Shown one piece after another: positions 1-6,820 of a stretch of DNA of 14,823 bases (position 1 is its first letter; each line of letters begins with the position of its first letter). The notes under the pieces are model-generated. The model was given only the letters and a program-made list of their open reading frames with translations. It was not told the DNA's origin and searched no databases. This DNA comes from JALVCQ01 sp964452325 (GTDB taxonomy: Bacteria > Bacteroidota > Bacteroidia > JAADEI01 > JALVCQ01). Made by a program: the position numbers and the translations under genes. The stretch lies in NCBI GenBank assembly GCA_964452325.1, contig CAYVLB010000044.1, forward strand, positions 1-14,823. The letters are read 5' to 3'.

Positions 1-461
1 TGGCACCAGCTCAGTTGTTGGCCTTCTCTACCAGTTCGAGTGCTGCAACCCTTCCAGTGACTATGGAACAATGCGAGAGAGAATTGAATATTGGCGAAGA
101 AATAACCAGCTTTGTATTGCCCATCGGGGCAACCGTCAACATGGACGGCACAAGCCTTTATCAAGCTGTTGCCACTTTTTTTATTGCGGGGGCATTTGGA
201 GTTGACCTTTCTTTCTCGCAGATCCTGACCGTAATCATTACGGCAACGGTGGCTTCTATTGGGGCGGCGGGTGTGCCGGGATCTGGGCTAATTATGTTGG
301 TGATCGTGTTGCAGTCGGTTGGAATTGATCCTGCTGGAATTGCCCTGATCTTAGCCGTTGACCGCATCTTGGACATGTTTCGGACGGTGGTGAACGTTAC
401 CGGTGATGCTACGGTAGCTACCCTCATCGCCACTTCTGAGGGAAAGTTTCATGTGAATTAA
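1..461 (+). CDS. Dicarboxylate/amino acid:cation symporter (DAACS family), C-terminal fragment
   Basis: C-terminal ~152 residues of a sodium- or proton-coupled symporter of the inner membrane that imports acidic amino acids or C4-dicarboxylates. The reading frame is open to the left edge (codons from base 3), so the N-terminal two thirds lie outside; the TTG at 15 is not a real start. Seen in order: a serine-rich re-entrant loop (FSTSSSAATLP), the unwound TM7 motif NMDGT, a second re-entrant loop rich in Gly/Ala/Ser (AAGVPGSG), and TM8 with D-x3-D-x2-R-T-x2-N (codons about 360-395). The family is established by these motifs. In the archaeal aspartate transporter GltPh the matching TM8 Asp, Asp, Arg, Thr and Asn bind substrate and sodium, and all five are kept here, so I infer an aspartate/glutamate carrier rather than a C4-dicarboxylate one. 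A manC promoter overlaps its 3' end. Confidence 0.93.
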   Translation, partial: APAQLLAFSTSSSAATLPVTMEQCERELNIGEEITSFVLPIGATVNMDGTSLYQAVATFFIAGAFGVDLSFSQILTVIITATVASIGAAGVPGSGLIMLVIVLQSVGIDPAGIALILAVDRILDMFRTVVNVTGDATVATLIATSEGKFHVN

Positions 462-476
462 TCTCCTGTACCTTTG
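447..476 (+). promoter_or_regulatory. Candidate Bacteroidota-type promoter for manC
   Basis: TACCTTTG at 469-476 matches the Bacteroidota -7 consensus TAnnTTTG exactly. A TTTC at 447-450, 18 bases upstream, can serve as the -33 TTTG-like element. Transcription would start near 481-483, leaving a leader of about 15 bases before the ATG at 496. The -33 part lies inside the end of the symporter gene. Pattern match only, but an exact match at the right place. Confidence 0.55.
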
Positions 477-495
477 TGGCTCGAACTTTACCATT

Positions 496-1587
496 ATGAG
501 TACCTCTCATGACTATGTGCTGATTATGGCAGGCGGGGCAGGTACCCGTTTTTGGCCCCTTTCCCGTCGTTCGAGCCCCAAACAATTCCTTGATATTTTC
601 AGACGTGGCAGAACCCTTTTTCAGGATACGGTGGCGCGGGCCCGGAAAATCGTCCCGGAAGAAAATATATGGGTGGTTACCAATCGGGAATACGTTGAAA
701 TTGCCCGCCGTCAGGCACCACAAATCCCCACCAGTCAGATTTTGGGCGAACCCATTATCCGTAATACCGCACCTGCCATTGCCTATGGAACTTGGTCAAT
801 TCATGTAAAAGATCCCCATGCCCGGGTTGCGATCATGCCGGCCGACCACTACATCGCGCCTGCCGAACGGTTTTGTGACGATATCCGGAAAGCCATCGAG
901 GCTGCCGACCAATATGACGGGATTATCACCTTGGGTATTACCCCTACCTATCCTGCCACCGGATATGGATATATCCAAGTGGATCATCACCGGGTGATAG
1001 GCCGCTTTCACCGAGCCATCTCTTTTTTGGAAAAGCCCAATCTTACCTTAGCACGCCAGTTTATTGAGAATAAAGGGGAATTCTATTGGAATTCTGGAAT
1101 ATTCATTGCCGCTACGCGGATCCTAATAGAAACATTTCGACTCCACTTGCCCACCATCTATCACCAATTTTCCTGTTTGATTCCTCGACTTCAACGGCAC
1201 ACCGAAACGGAAGTACTCGATGAGGTATATGCTGCAGTCCCATCGATTTCAATTGACTACGGCATTATGGAAAAATGCATGCATGTGCTATGCCTTCCGG
1301 TATCTTTCCAGTGGAGCGATGTGGGAACGTGGCGGGCGGTGTACCAGTTGCTGGACAAAGACCTCAATGGTAATGTAGTGTTGGGTAAAGGAGTGCACCT
1401 GCGGAAAACCCATCGCTCATTGGTATATGTCCACCAGAACGATCATATCTTGGTGCTCAATGAAGTCGAAGGCATGGCAGTAGTGTATACTGATGATGCG
1501 CTTCTGATCACGTCGTTGGATAAAGACCAGGAAGTACGTTCGCTGGTCAATGAAATAACCGCATATTATGGGGGAAAATATGTATAA
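496..1587 (+). CDS. manC: Mannose-1-phosphate guanylyltransferase
   Basis: Makes GDP-mannose from mannose-1-phosphate and GTP in the cytoplasm, supplying mannose and derived sugars such as fucose for surface polysaccharide. The 363-residue protein has the nucleotidyltransferase signature GGAGTRFWPLSR (residues 13-24) with P28-K29 following, the EPIIRNTAPAI segment (85-95), MPADHYI with the likely metal-binding Asp117, FLEKP (177-181), FYWNSGIF (197-204) and FQWSDVGTW (271-279). It ends soon after the nucleotidyltransferase and short C-terminal part and lacks the cupin mannose-6-phosphate isomerase domain found in the long bifunctional ManC/AlgA form; this short single-function form is common in Bacteroidota. 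The ATG at 496 has no Shine-Dalgarno sequence but sits behind a good promoter match. The stop overlaps the start of the next gene, suggesting one transcript. Confidence 0.95.
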   Translation: MSTSHDYVLIMAGGAGTRFWPLSRRSSPKQFLDIFRRGRTLFQDTVARARKIVPEENIWVVTNREYVEIARRQAPQIPTSQILGEPIIRNTAPAIAYGTWSIHVKDPHARVAIMPADHYIAPAERFCDDIRKAIEAADQYDGIITLGITPTYPATGYGYIQVDHHRVIGRFHRAISFLEKPNLTLARQFIENKGEFYWNSGIFIAATRILIETFRLHLPTIYHQFSCLIPRLQRHTETEVLDEVYAAVPSISIDYGIMEKCMHVLCLPVSFQWSDVGTWRAVYQLLDKDLNGNVVLGKGVHLRKTHRSLVYVHQNDHILVLNEVEGMAVVYTDDALLITSLDKDQEVRSLVNEITAYYGGKYV

Positions 1588-4500
1588 AGGTCTTGTTTTG
1601 AGCATAGCTGCCTTCCTGTGGCTAGGTGGTATTGCGCAATCATATGATCCGTTACGTCCGCCCAATACGTATCGTAGTCCAGATAATCCGCACTATTGGA
1701 AGAACAAGCTGCCGTTTCCCGGCTATTGGCAGCAAGATGTCTACTATGCGATCGATGCTATCCTCAATGATTCTGCCGAAATCATTACTGGTACCCTTCG
1801 TCTGACCTACTGGAACAACTCGCCCGATACCTTAACCCATGCTTTTTTTCATCTTTATCAAAATGCTTTCCAGCCGGGATCCTACTATGATATGCTCCAT
1901 CACTACAACAGGCGTCGTCCCCGTTATGGGAAATATGAACGCCAAGGTTTGGGGACCCGCATTCATCGGATCAGGGTGGAAGGTCACCCAGTTGATACAC
2001 TATTGGATAATACGATTCTCAAAGTATGGCTGCCGCATCCGTTGCCACCCGGTGATAGCATGCATTTTGAAATCGCATTCACAACCTACTTTGATCGTGG
2101 CAGTGTGCGGCGTCGAATGAAGGTGTTCGACCATCACGGGGTCAAACACTTTGATGCTGTACATTGGTATCCACGCATTGCGGTGTATGACCGCAAATTC
2201 GGATGGACCTATGACCAGCATCTGGGACGTGAATTCTATGGTGATTTCGGCACATACGATGTCAACATTACCTTGCCTAGTCAATATATCTTGGAAGCCA
2301 CCGGATTCTTACAGAACCGATCAGAGGTACTACCCGATTCGTTACGACAAAAACTCGACATTACCAACTTTAAGGATAAGCCCTGGAATTCGCCCCCATC
2401 GATAATTATCCCTGTGGATGGCACTACCAAAACATGGCGGTTTCATGCCGAGAATGTTCATGACTTTGCATTTACTGCAGATCCTACCTATCGTATTGGT
2501 GAAGCCGAATGGAATGGGATTCGGGCANNNNNNNNNNCCGGAGCTTGGCAACAGGTAGCTGACTATACCGCTAAAGTCGTAGAAGTTTTTTCCCGAGATT
2601 TCGGTCCCTACATCTACCATAAGATCGTGGTGGCCGATGCTCGTGATGGAATGGAATATCCAATGTTGACGTTATGTGGCGGGCGTTGGCCTTCGAATGC
2701 CTATTTGATTGCTCACGAAGTGGGACACAACTGGTTTTTTGGCATTATTGGAAACAATGAGACCTATCGTGCATTGCTTGATGAGGGATTTACCCAATAT
2801 CTTACCGGATGGGCGTTGGATAAAATTTTGGGCCCTACCCGCTATTCATTGCCTCGTCAGAAAATCCTTCAACGCTTTTATAAGCCTTTGCCAAACCGTG
2901 TGACTGTTGCTTACTTGAGCTATCTTCGAGATGCCATCCGTAAAAAAGATCCTGTAATTGCTACCCATTCTGATCATTTTAACAATGCCTTACGTCATGG
3001 GGGAGGATATCGACATGTCTATTCCAAAACTGCTACGATGCTGTCGAACCTTCGGTACGTTCTTGGTGGAGATTCATTGTTTCTTAGGGCAATGCAGTCC
3101 TATTTCAACACCTGGCGGGTGGCGCACCCCTACGTTGAAGATTTCAAATCGGCGATTATTCGAAATGCGCGTGTCGACCTCAATTGGTTTTTTGACGCTT
3201 GGCTACACAATACCCAATATATTGATTACAAAGTAGGACGGGTGCAGCGTAAAGTCCGAGATGACTCCACTTTTTTTTCCATTTCGCTGGTACGTAAGGA
3301 GAATCTCTCCATGCCACTCTATGTGGAGGTAGTGGTCCGAACCAATGCTCACGACTCGGTACATCGTTTTTATATCCCCAATATGCATGAATATGTACCG
3401 CGCCCTCACACTCGCATACTTCGGCCGTGGATTGGGTGGGATCGTCTCAATCCTGTATATAATCTACGATTTACAGTACCCGGCAAGGCTACCCTACGAC
3501 GTGTTGAAATCGACCCCCTCAACGAAATAGCCGATATTGCCATGTATGACAACCAGCGTCCTTACCGAATTAAGGTGCTTCCCGATCCGGGAACTCCCGT
3601 CCGTTATTCATGGGATCGATATGAAATTTTCACCCGTCCGGATATATGGTATAGCCGGGTAGATGGCGTGCAAGCAGGATGGCACCTTCATGGATCATAT
3701 TTTGGTTACCTTCATCGGTTCCATCTGTCGGCATGGTATGCCACTGGCCTGGGAGCTGATGATTCTTTGCAGCCATATGTACACCCCTTTTCCATGATTT
3801 TCCGATATCGACATCCCATTTTGCGAGGTCCCATAGAGGCATTCCTCGACTTGCAATATCGGCGGTTAGGGGCAGTAAGTCATCATTCATCCGCAGTATG
3901 GTGGGAATTGCCACGCCGTCATACCCTATCTGTACGCATCGACTATCAGGACGTAGATACCCCGAATGTGTATTCGCTTGTGCCTGACGGATGGGATGCT
4001 GGAAAGCATATATTCATAAAGTTAGAACATTCGAAACGTTGGGTGCATTATCAGGGACGAAGCCAATGGCATGCTTCATTGCGGGCAGGCGTTAATGGAC
4101 GTTTTTATGCGATTGGACAGATGGAATACCAATATCATTGGTCGATGGGAAAGGTAGGTACATGGCGGCACCGTATTGTGGGCTATGCAGGTGAGGGGGA
4201 TGTCCCAACTCAGGCTTTGTTGTATGTGGCAGGTGCTAATCCCGAGCAAATGCTAGCAAATAAGTACTATCGGGCACCGGGCTTCTTTCCGGCGAATTGG
4301 ACGCAATTCGGTGATCATACCACGCCTTTTCATATGGCGGGAGGATTGAACCTACGAGGTTATGCTGGTTATCTTTTACCAATTGACACTGGCAGTCGCC
4401 AAGTGTGGACCTATCGTACCCGACATGGCATCGGCTACAATACCGAGTGGGAATGGCCGCGCCTTGTTCAGATTGATAACCGATGGTTCCGTCTTCGCCC

Positions 4501-4738
4501 GTATCTTTTTGCTGACATCGGAAGCTATCGCTTCGCAAATGCCGATTCAGCATGGCGATGGGTGTCACCTCGTGCAGATGCAGGGGTGGGATTCCATCTT
4601 ACTTGGAAATACGGATGGCGACCTTACCTATTTAGCCTTGATGTGGACTTTCCTCTTTATCTTTCCCATGTGCCCGCCACCGAGCGCAATAATTTCCAAT
4701 TTCGGTATCGGATTCGTTTAGCTTCTTCATTGTGGTAA
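1580..4738 (+). CDS. Exported M1-family metallopeptidase with C-terminal outer-membrane beta-barrel-like region
   Basis: Zinc aminopeptidase-like protein, 1052 residues from the ATG at 1580. I prefer that start to 1568 because it puts a short Lys-containing n-region directly before the hydrophobic signal peptide (residues 2-20, ending IAQS), and it overlaps manC by only 8 bases (ATGTATAA). The catalytic part has the M1 substrate-binding motif as GMEYPM (from residue 357) and the zinc site HEVGH (379-383), followed exactly 18 residues later by Glu402, the standard gluzincin spacing. After the peptidase (to about 560) comes a beta-rich linker. From about 680 to the end the sequence is rich in alternating aromatic and polar strands, with GGLNLRGY (921-928) resembling the Omp85 barrel motif, and a final Trp as in outer-membrane barrels. 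The peptidase call is firm; the barrel is inference. Ten Ns interrupt residues 317-320, so the exact protein length is unknown. Confidence 0.88.
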   Translation: MYKGLVLSIAAFLWLGGIAQSYDPLRPPNTYRSPDNPHYWKNKLPFPGYWQQDVYYAIDAILNDSAEIITGTLRLTYWNNSPDTLTHAFFHLYQNAFQPGSYYDMLHHYNRRRPRYGKYERQGLGTRIHRIRVEGHPVDTLLDNTILKVWLPHPLPPGDSMHFEIAFTTYFDRGSVRRRMKVFDHHGVKHFDAVHWYPRIAVYDRKFGWTYDQHLGREFYGDFGTYDVNITLPSQYILEATGFLQNRSEVLPDSLRQKLDITNFKDKPWNSPPSIIIPVDGTTKTWRFHAENVHDFAFTADPTYRIGEAEWNGIRAXXXXGAWQQVADYTAKVVEVFSRDFGPYIYHKIVVADARDGMEYPMLTLCGGRWPSNAYLIAHEVGHNWFFGIIGNNETYRALLDEGFTQYLTGWALDKILGPTRYSLPRQKILQRFYKPLPNRVTVAYLSYLRDAIRKKDPVIATHSDHFNNALRHGGGYRHVYSKTATMLSNLRYVLGGDSLFLRAMQSYFNTWRVAHPYVEDFKSAIIRNARVDLNWFFDAWLHNTQYIDYKVGRVQRKVRDDSTFFSISLVRKENLSMPLYVEVVVRTNAHDSVHRFYIPNMHEYVPRPHTRILRPWIGWDRLNPVYNLRFTVPGKATLRRVEIDPLNEIADIAMYDNQRPYRIKVLPDPGTPVRYSWDRYEIFTRPDIWYSRVDGVQAGWHLHGSYFGYLHRFHLSAWYATGLGADDSLQPYVHPFSMIFRYRHPILRGPIEAFLDLQYRRLGAVSHHSSAVWWELPRRHTLSVRIDYQDVDTPNVYSLVPDGWDAGKHIFIKLEHSKRWVHYQGRSQWHASLRAGVNGRFYAIGQMEYQYHWSMGKVGTWRHRIVGYAGEGDVPTQALLYVAGANPEQMLANKYYRAPGFFPANWTQFGDHTTPFHMAGGLNLRGYAGYLLPIDTGSRQVWTYRTRHGIGYNTEWEWPRLVQIDNRWFRLRPYLFADIGSYRFANADSAWRWVSPRADAGVGFHLTWKYGWRPYLFSLDVDFPLYLSHVPATERNNFQFRYRIRLASSLW
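2528..2537. other. Assembly gap (10 Ns) inside the M1 peptidase gene
   Basis: Ten undetermined bases. The reading frame agrees on both sides if the gap is read as exactly 10 bases, but such runs are often placeholders. The join lies between WNGIRA and GAWQQ, just before the catalytic domain. From memory of related Bacteroidota proteins a few more residues are normally found here, so the true gap may be longer than shown. Confidence 0.97.
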
Positions 4739-4778
4739 AAAAATAGCATCAGCACGCCACCGTCCAACATGAACGTTT

Positions 4779-4786
4779 TATTTTTG
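4779..4786 (+). promoter_or_regulatory. Candidate -7 promoter element for tRNA-Glu
   Basis: TATTTTTG matches the Bacteroidota -7 consensus TAnnTTTG exactly and ends 12 bases before the first base of the tRNA, so transcription would begin a few bases upstream of it. No convincing TTTG -33 element is seen about 20 bases further upstream. Confidence 0.5.
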
Positions 4787-4798
4787 CCCCCGCGCAAT

Positions 4799-4870
4799 GG
4801 CCCGTTCGTCTAACGGTTAGGACGCCAGGTTTTCAACCTGGTAGTAGGGGTTCGATTCCCCTACGGGCTG
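4799..4870 (+). tRNA. tRNA-Glu (anticodon UUC)
   Basis: A 72-base cloverleaf can be folded by eye. The acceptor stem pairs GGCCCGT (4799-4805) with ACGGGCT (4863-4869), with one G-U at the end and discriminator G4870. The anticodon stem CCAGG/CCTGG encloses the loop TTTTCAA with anticodon TTC, which reads GAA/GAG glutamate codons. The T arm is AGGGG-TTCGATT-CCCCT and the variable loop has 4 bases. The 3' CCA is not encoded and must be added enzymatically. It has its own promoter match and a terminator directly after it, so it is a single-gene unit. Confidence 0.96.
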
Positions 4871-4875
4871 CTTTA

Positions 4876-4913
4876 ACGCCGTCTGCAATTCGCTAAGCAG
4901 GCGGCGTTTTTTT
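4876..4913 (+). terminator. Rho-independent terminator after tRNA-Glu
   Basis: ACGCCGTCTGC (4876-4886) pairs with GCAGGCGGCGT (4897-4907) as an 11-bp GC-rich stem with one G-U and a 10-base loop, followed by an unbroken T run (4907-4913). It starts 6 bases after the tRNA. It lies between convergent units: read on the minus strand the stem also forms 23 bases past the S41 gene stop, but is followed only by TTAAAG, so it would be weak in that direction. Confidence 0.85.
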
Positions 4914-4929
4914 GAGCATTGAATACATC

Positions 4930-6378
4930 TTATCGTGTGTCATAATTAAGAATGTAGTCTGCATATTCAACCCACTTGTGAGGCGCAATGGTGCTGTCTA
5001 AGTAAAAGTCCGGTTGAATTCCAATACCATCAATGGGCAGGTTAGATATCCGCAGACTACGGGAAAGGGCATACCATAAGGTGTACTCCCCACACGGGGA
5101 GGTTGCGTGATGAAGATTAGAGATATCTAATGACCCTTTGGTGGGAATGCCGAACAACTTCACCTTCTTGCTTTGCCGGGCTGCCAGCAAGAACTGTTCA
5201 GTAGTGCTGGCACACTGATTATCAATTAGGATGGCAATATGTCGGGGATAGGGTAAAATAGAATCAAAGGTGTCGATACTGACTGTGACGGAATCAAGGT
5301 TCACAAATTCTCCGAGGTGTTCTTTCAATATACGCAATCCTTTTCGGGCCCATTCCTTAATGTCAGGAGGAACATTAGGTGCTTTAATGAATGCTTCCAT
5401 CCGCTGGTTATTCTGTGGGGTTGATCGAAATTCAACCCCTATACTCCGGATCGGATTGGTATATAGGTAAGGAAGCAAAGAAGAGTAGCTAAGGTCATAT
5501 CCTCCTCCATTACCCCGAAGATCGATAATCAGATTTTCAGTATGGATGATCTTGTTGTGGTAGGATTGGAGCACGCTGTCGATAAGGGCTTTGGCCGGAA
5601 GGCTAAAGGAAGGAATTCGAAGATACAGCGTGTGATCCGACAAATGTTCTATGTAAGGCTTAGACGTGGCCATTGCTTTGGCAAAGCGAGTAATTGAACT
5701 GTGTGGTGCCTGCCCCGAGGGTACTGGACGAATTTTCCTCATGACCACCAAATCGGATAGTAAATAGCGTCCGGCGATTTGATCCACTTTAGGTACCTCG
5801 CGTAAGGAATGATCACTCATATAGTAATGCATGGCATAACCACTGTCGTGGCGAGGAAATATTTCTAGCTTAATTTGATACTTTTTCCATGAGGGAATCT
5901 CCGAATGAAGAATGAATCCCACATATCGTTCTCTACTACCTTTACCAGTGGCCCGTATAATGCCAATGGTGTAGGGACCTGACTCCCATATTCCTTCCCA
6001 TCCCGAGGAGTCGGAAAGTTGGTCGATATGCCGATAAAACTCCGATTCATCAATCGATAAGGATTGGGCTGTAGCTTCGGGGGAAACAGAGGTATTGCGG
6101 ATCACCCCTACGTGGCCTTTGCGAAAGAAGTACGTCCACTTGTTGAGTAACTGTTCACAATCATCCGGTGAGCTGATGGTAGATGCCCATTCCATGAATT
6201 GTTGGTTATGGGCCTCATATACTTCCACTCCTTTACGTTCAATAATGTGCGGAGCCCCTGCATCATTGGCTTCGAAAGTGCCGATGAGCCATTTCAACTG
6301 ATCCAAACAGCTACATTCTTGGGCTTGCACAATTGGTATAAGCACGACAATTAGCACAAGTGATGTCCATAATTTCAT
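4930..6378 (-). CDS. Secreted S41-family (C-terminal processing-like) peptidase
   Basis: 482-residue serine peptidase homologue. An N-terminal signal peptide (residues 1-19, cleavage likely after VQA) sends it out of the cytoplasm; the Cys at 22 is not in a lipobox. Residues about 20-240 form an N-terminal region I cannot assign; no clear PDZ domain is visible. The S41 core starts near 245: LIIDLRGNGGG (283-293) is the family hallmark, and NQCASTTEQFL (387-397) carries the presumed nucleophile Ser391, in place of the common S-[SA]-A-E pattern. Lys414 in PTKG, 23 residues later, could be the general base, by analogy with the roughly 25-residue Ser-Lys spacing of C-terminal processing peptidases. 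The C-terminal GIGIQPDFYLD is typical of S41 proteins from Bacteroidota. No Shine-Dalgarno sequence; a palindrome lies 13-30 bases upstream of the ATG. Substrate unknown. Confidence 0.85.
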   Translation of the reverse strand: MKLWTSLVLIVVLIPIVQAQECSCLDQLKWLIGTFEANDAGAPHIIERKGVEVYEAHNQQFMEWASTISSPDDCEQLLNKWTYFFRKGHVGVIRNTSVSPEATAQSLSIDESEFYRHIDQLSDSSGWEGIWESGPYTIGIIRATGKGSRERYVGFILHSEIPSWKKYQIKLEIFPRHDSGYAMHYYMSDHSLREVPKVDQIAGRYLLSDLVVMRKIRPVPSGQAPHSSITRFAKAMATSKPYIEHLSDHTLYLRIPSFSLPAKALIDSVLQSYHNKIIHTENLIIDLRGNGGGYDLSYSSLLPYLYTNPIRSIGVEFRSTPQNNQRMEAFIKAPNVPPDIKEWARKGLRILKEHLGEFVNLDSVTVSIDTFDSILPYPRHIAILIDNQCASTTEQFLLAARQSKKVKLFGIPTKGSLDISNLHHATSPCGEYTLWYALSRSLRISNLPIDGIGIQPDFYLDSTIAPHKWVEYADYILNYDTR

Positions 6379-6383
6379 GACGG

Positions 6384-6408
6384 GTTACTCGTTGCTACAT
6401 TGTAGCAA
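6384..6408 (-). promoter_or_regulatory. Palindrome and shared motif upstream of the S41 gene (possible operator or leader hairpin)
   Basis: TTGCTACA-T-TGTAGCAA (6392-6408) is a perfect 8-bp inverted repeat with a 1-base centre, 13 bases before the start codon. Next to it GTTAC (6384-6388) completes the pattern GTTAC..TTGCTACnnnGTAG, which recurs before the DUF2141 gene. A weak -7-like TAATCTTC on the minus strand (6417-6424), with TTTA 17 bases further upstream, would place the palindrome at the start of the transcript, where it could bind a regulator or fold as RNA. Only the symmetry is certain. Confidence 0.4.
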
Positions 6409-6477
6409 ACGGCTGGGAAGATTAGTTTGTCACATGGTTCGTAAACTTGGATATGGTATAAAAAAGAAGAACTACGA

Positions 6478-6711
6478 TCATTTTATTTTAATCACTGTGA
6501 AAAACAATGGCGGTGCTGTAGGATCGTAGGTCGCTTCGATCCAATTGGGGACGATCCAGAAAAGTAATGACAACTTGTCCCGAGGTAGGAATAGGATAGA
6601 TGGTAGAAAGGATGGAACAGGTAGGGGAGGCATACCCTGTTGGTTAGGTGCAATGACAAACCATATCCTATCCGGTCGCATAATGTGACGTAGGTTAGAT
6701 TGACTTAGCAA
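6478..6711 (-). CDS. Doubtful small ORF in the gap between the S41 and FG-GAP genes
   Basis: Open frame of 77 codons from a TTG at 6711, or 66 from an ATG at 6678, stopping at 6478. The product is rich in Pro, aromatic and hydrophobic residues, with no signal peptide, membrane segment or motif that I recognise. It is the only open frame of note in the 442-base stretch 6379-6820, and it has no visible promoter or ribosome site. It could be a small unknown gene, a remnant of a decayed one, or chance. I lean towards chance or a remnant. Confidence 0.18.
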   Translation of the reverse strand: MLSQSNLRHIMRPDRIWFVIAPNQQGMPPLPVPSFLPSILFLPRDKLSLLFWIVPNWIEATYDPTAPPLFFTVIKIK

Positions 6712-6744
6712 TTACCTTGAATTGTCCAGGAATGGCTACATAAA

Positions 6745-6781
6745 GCTATCCCCCTCGAGGGAATTCCTCGAAGGGGATAGC
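6745..6781 (-). terminator. Strong hairpin downstream of the FG-GAP/T9SS gene, probable terminator
   Basis: GCTATCCCCCTCGAGG (6745-6760) and CCTCGAAGGGGATAGC (6766-6781) form a 16-bp stem with a 5-base loop. The single non-Watson-Crick position is G-U in minus-strand RNA but an unpaired C-A in plus-strand RNA, so the stem is best on the minus strand. It starts 39 bases past the stop of the FG-GAP gene. Only TTTA follows the stem, so the U tract is poor; it may end transcription or protect the 3' end. Confidence 0.6.
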
Positions 6782-6820
6782 CCTAAGGAGGGAAGTGTGG
6801 CTATCTTGTGCTCAGACAGG

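Noticed and set aside
4236..4568. 110-codon minus-strand ORF
   Set aside because: Antisense to the well-supported M1 barrel region, with no motif, promoter or signal.
4876..4907. Bidirectional terminator also serving the S41 gene
   Set aside because: On the minus strand the stem is followed by TTAAAG rather than a U run, so only plus-strand termination is supported.
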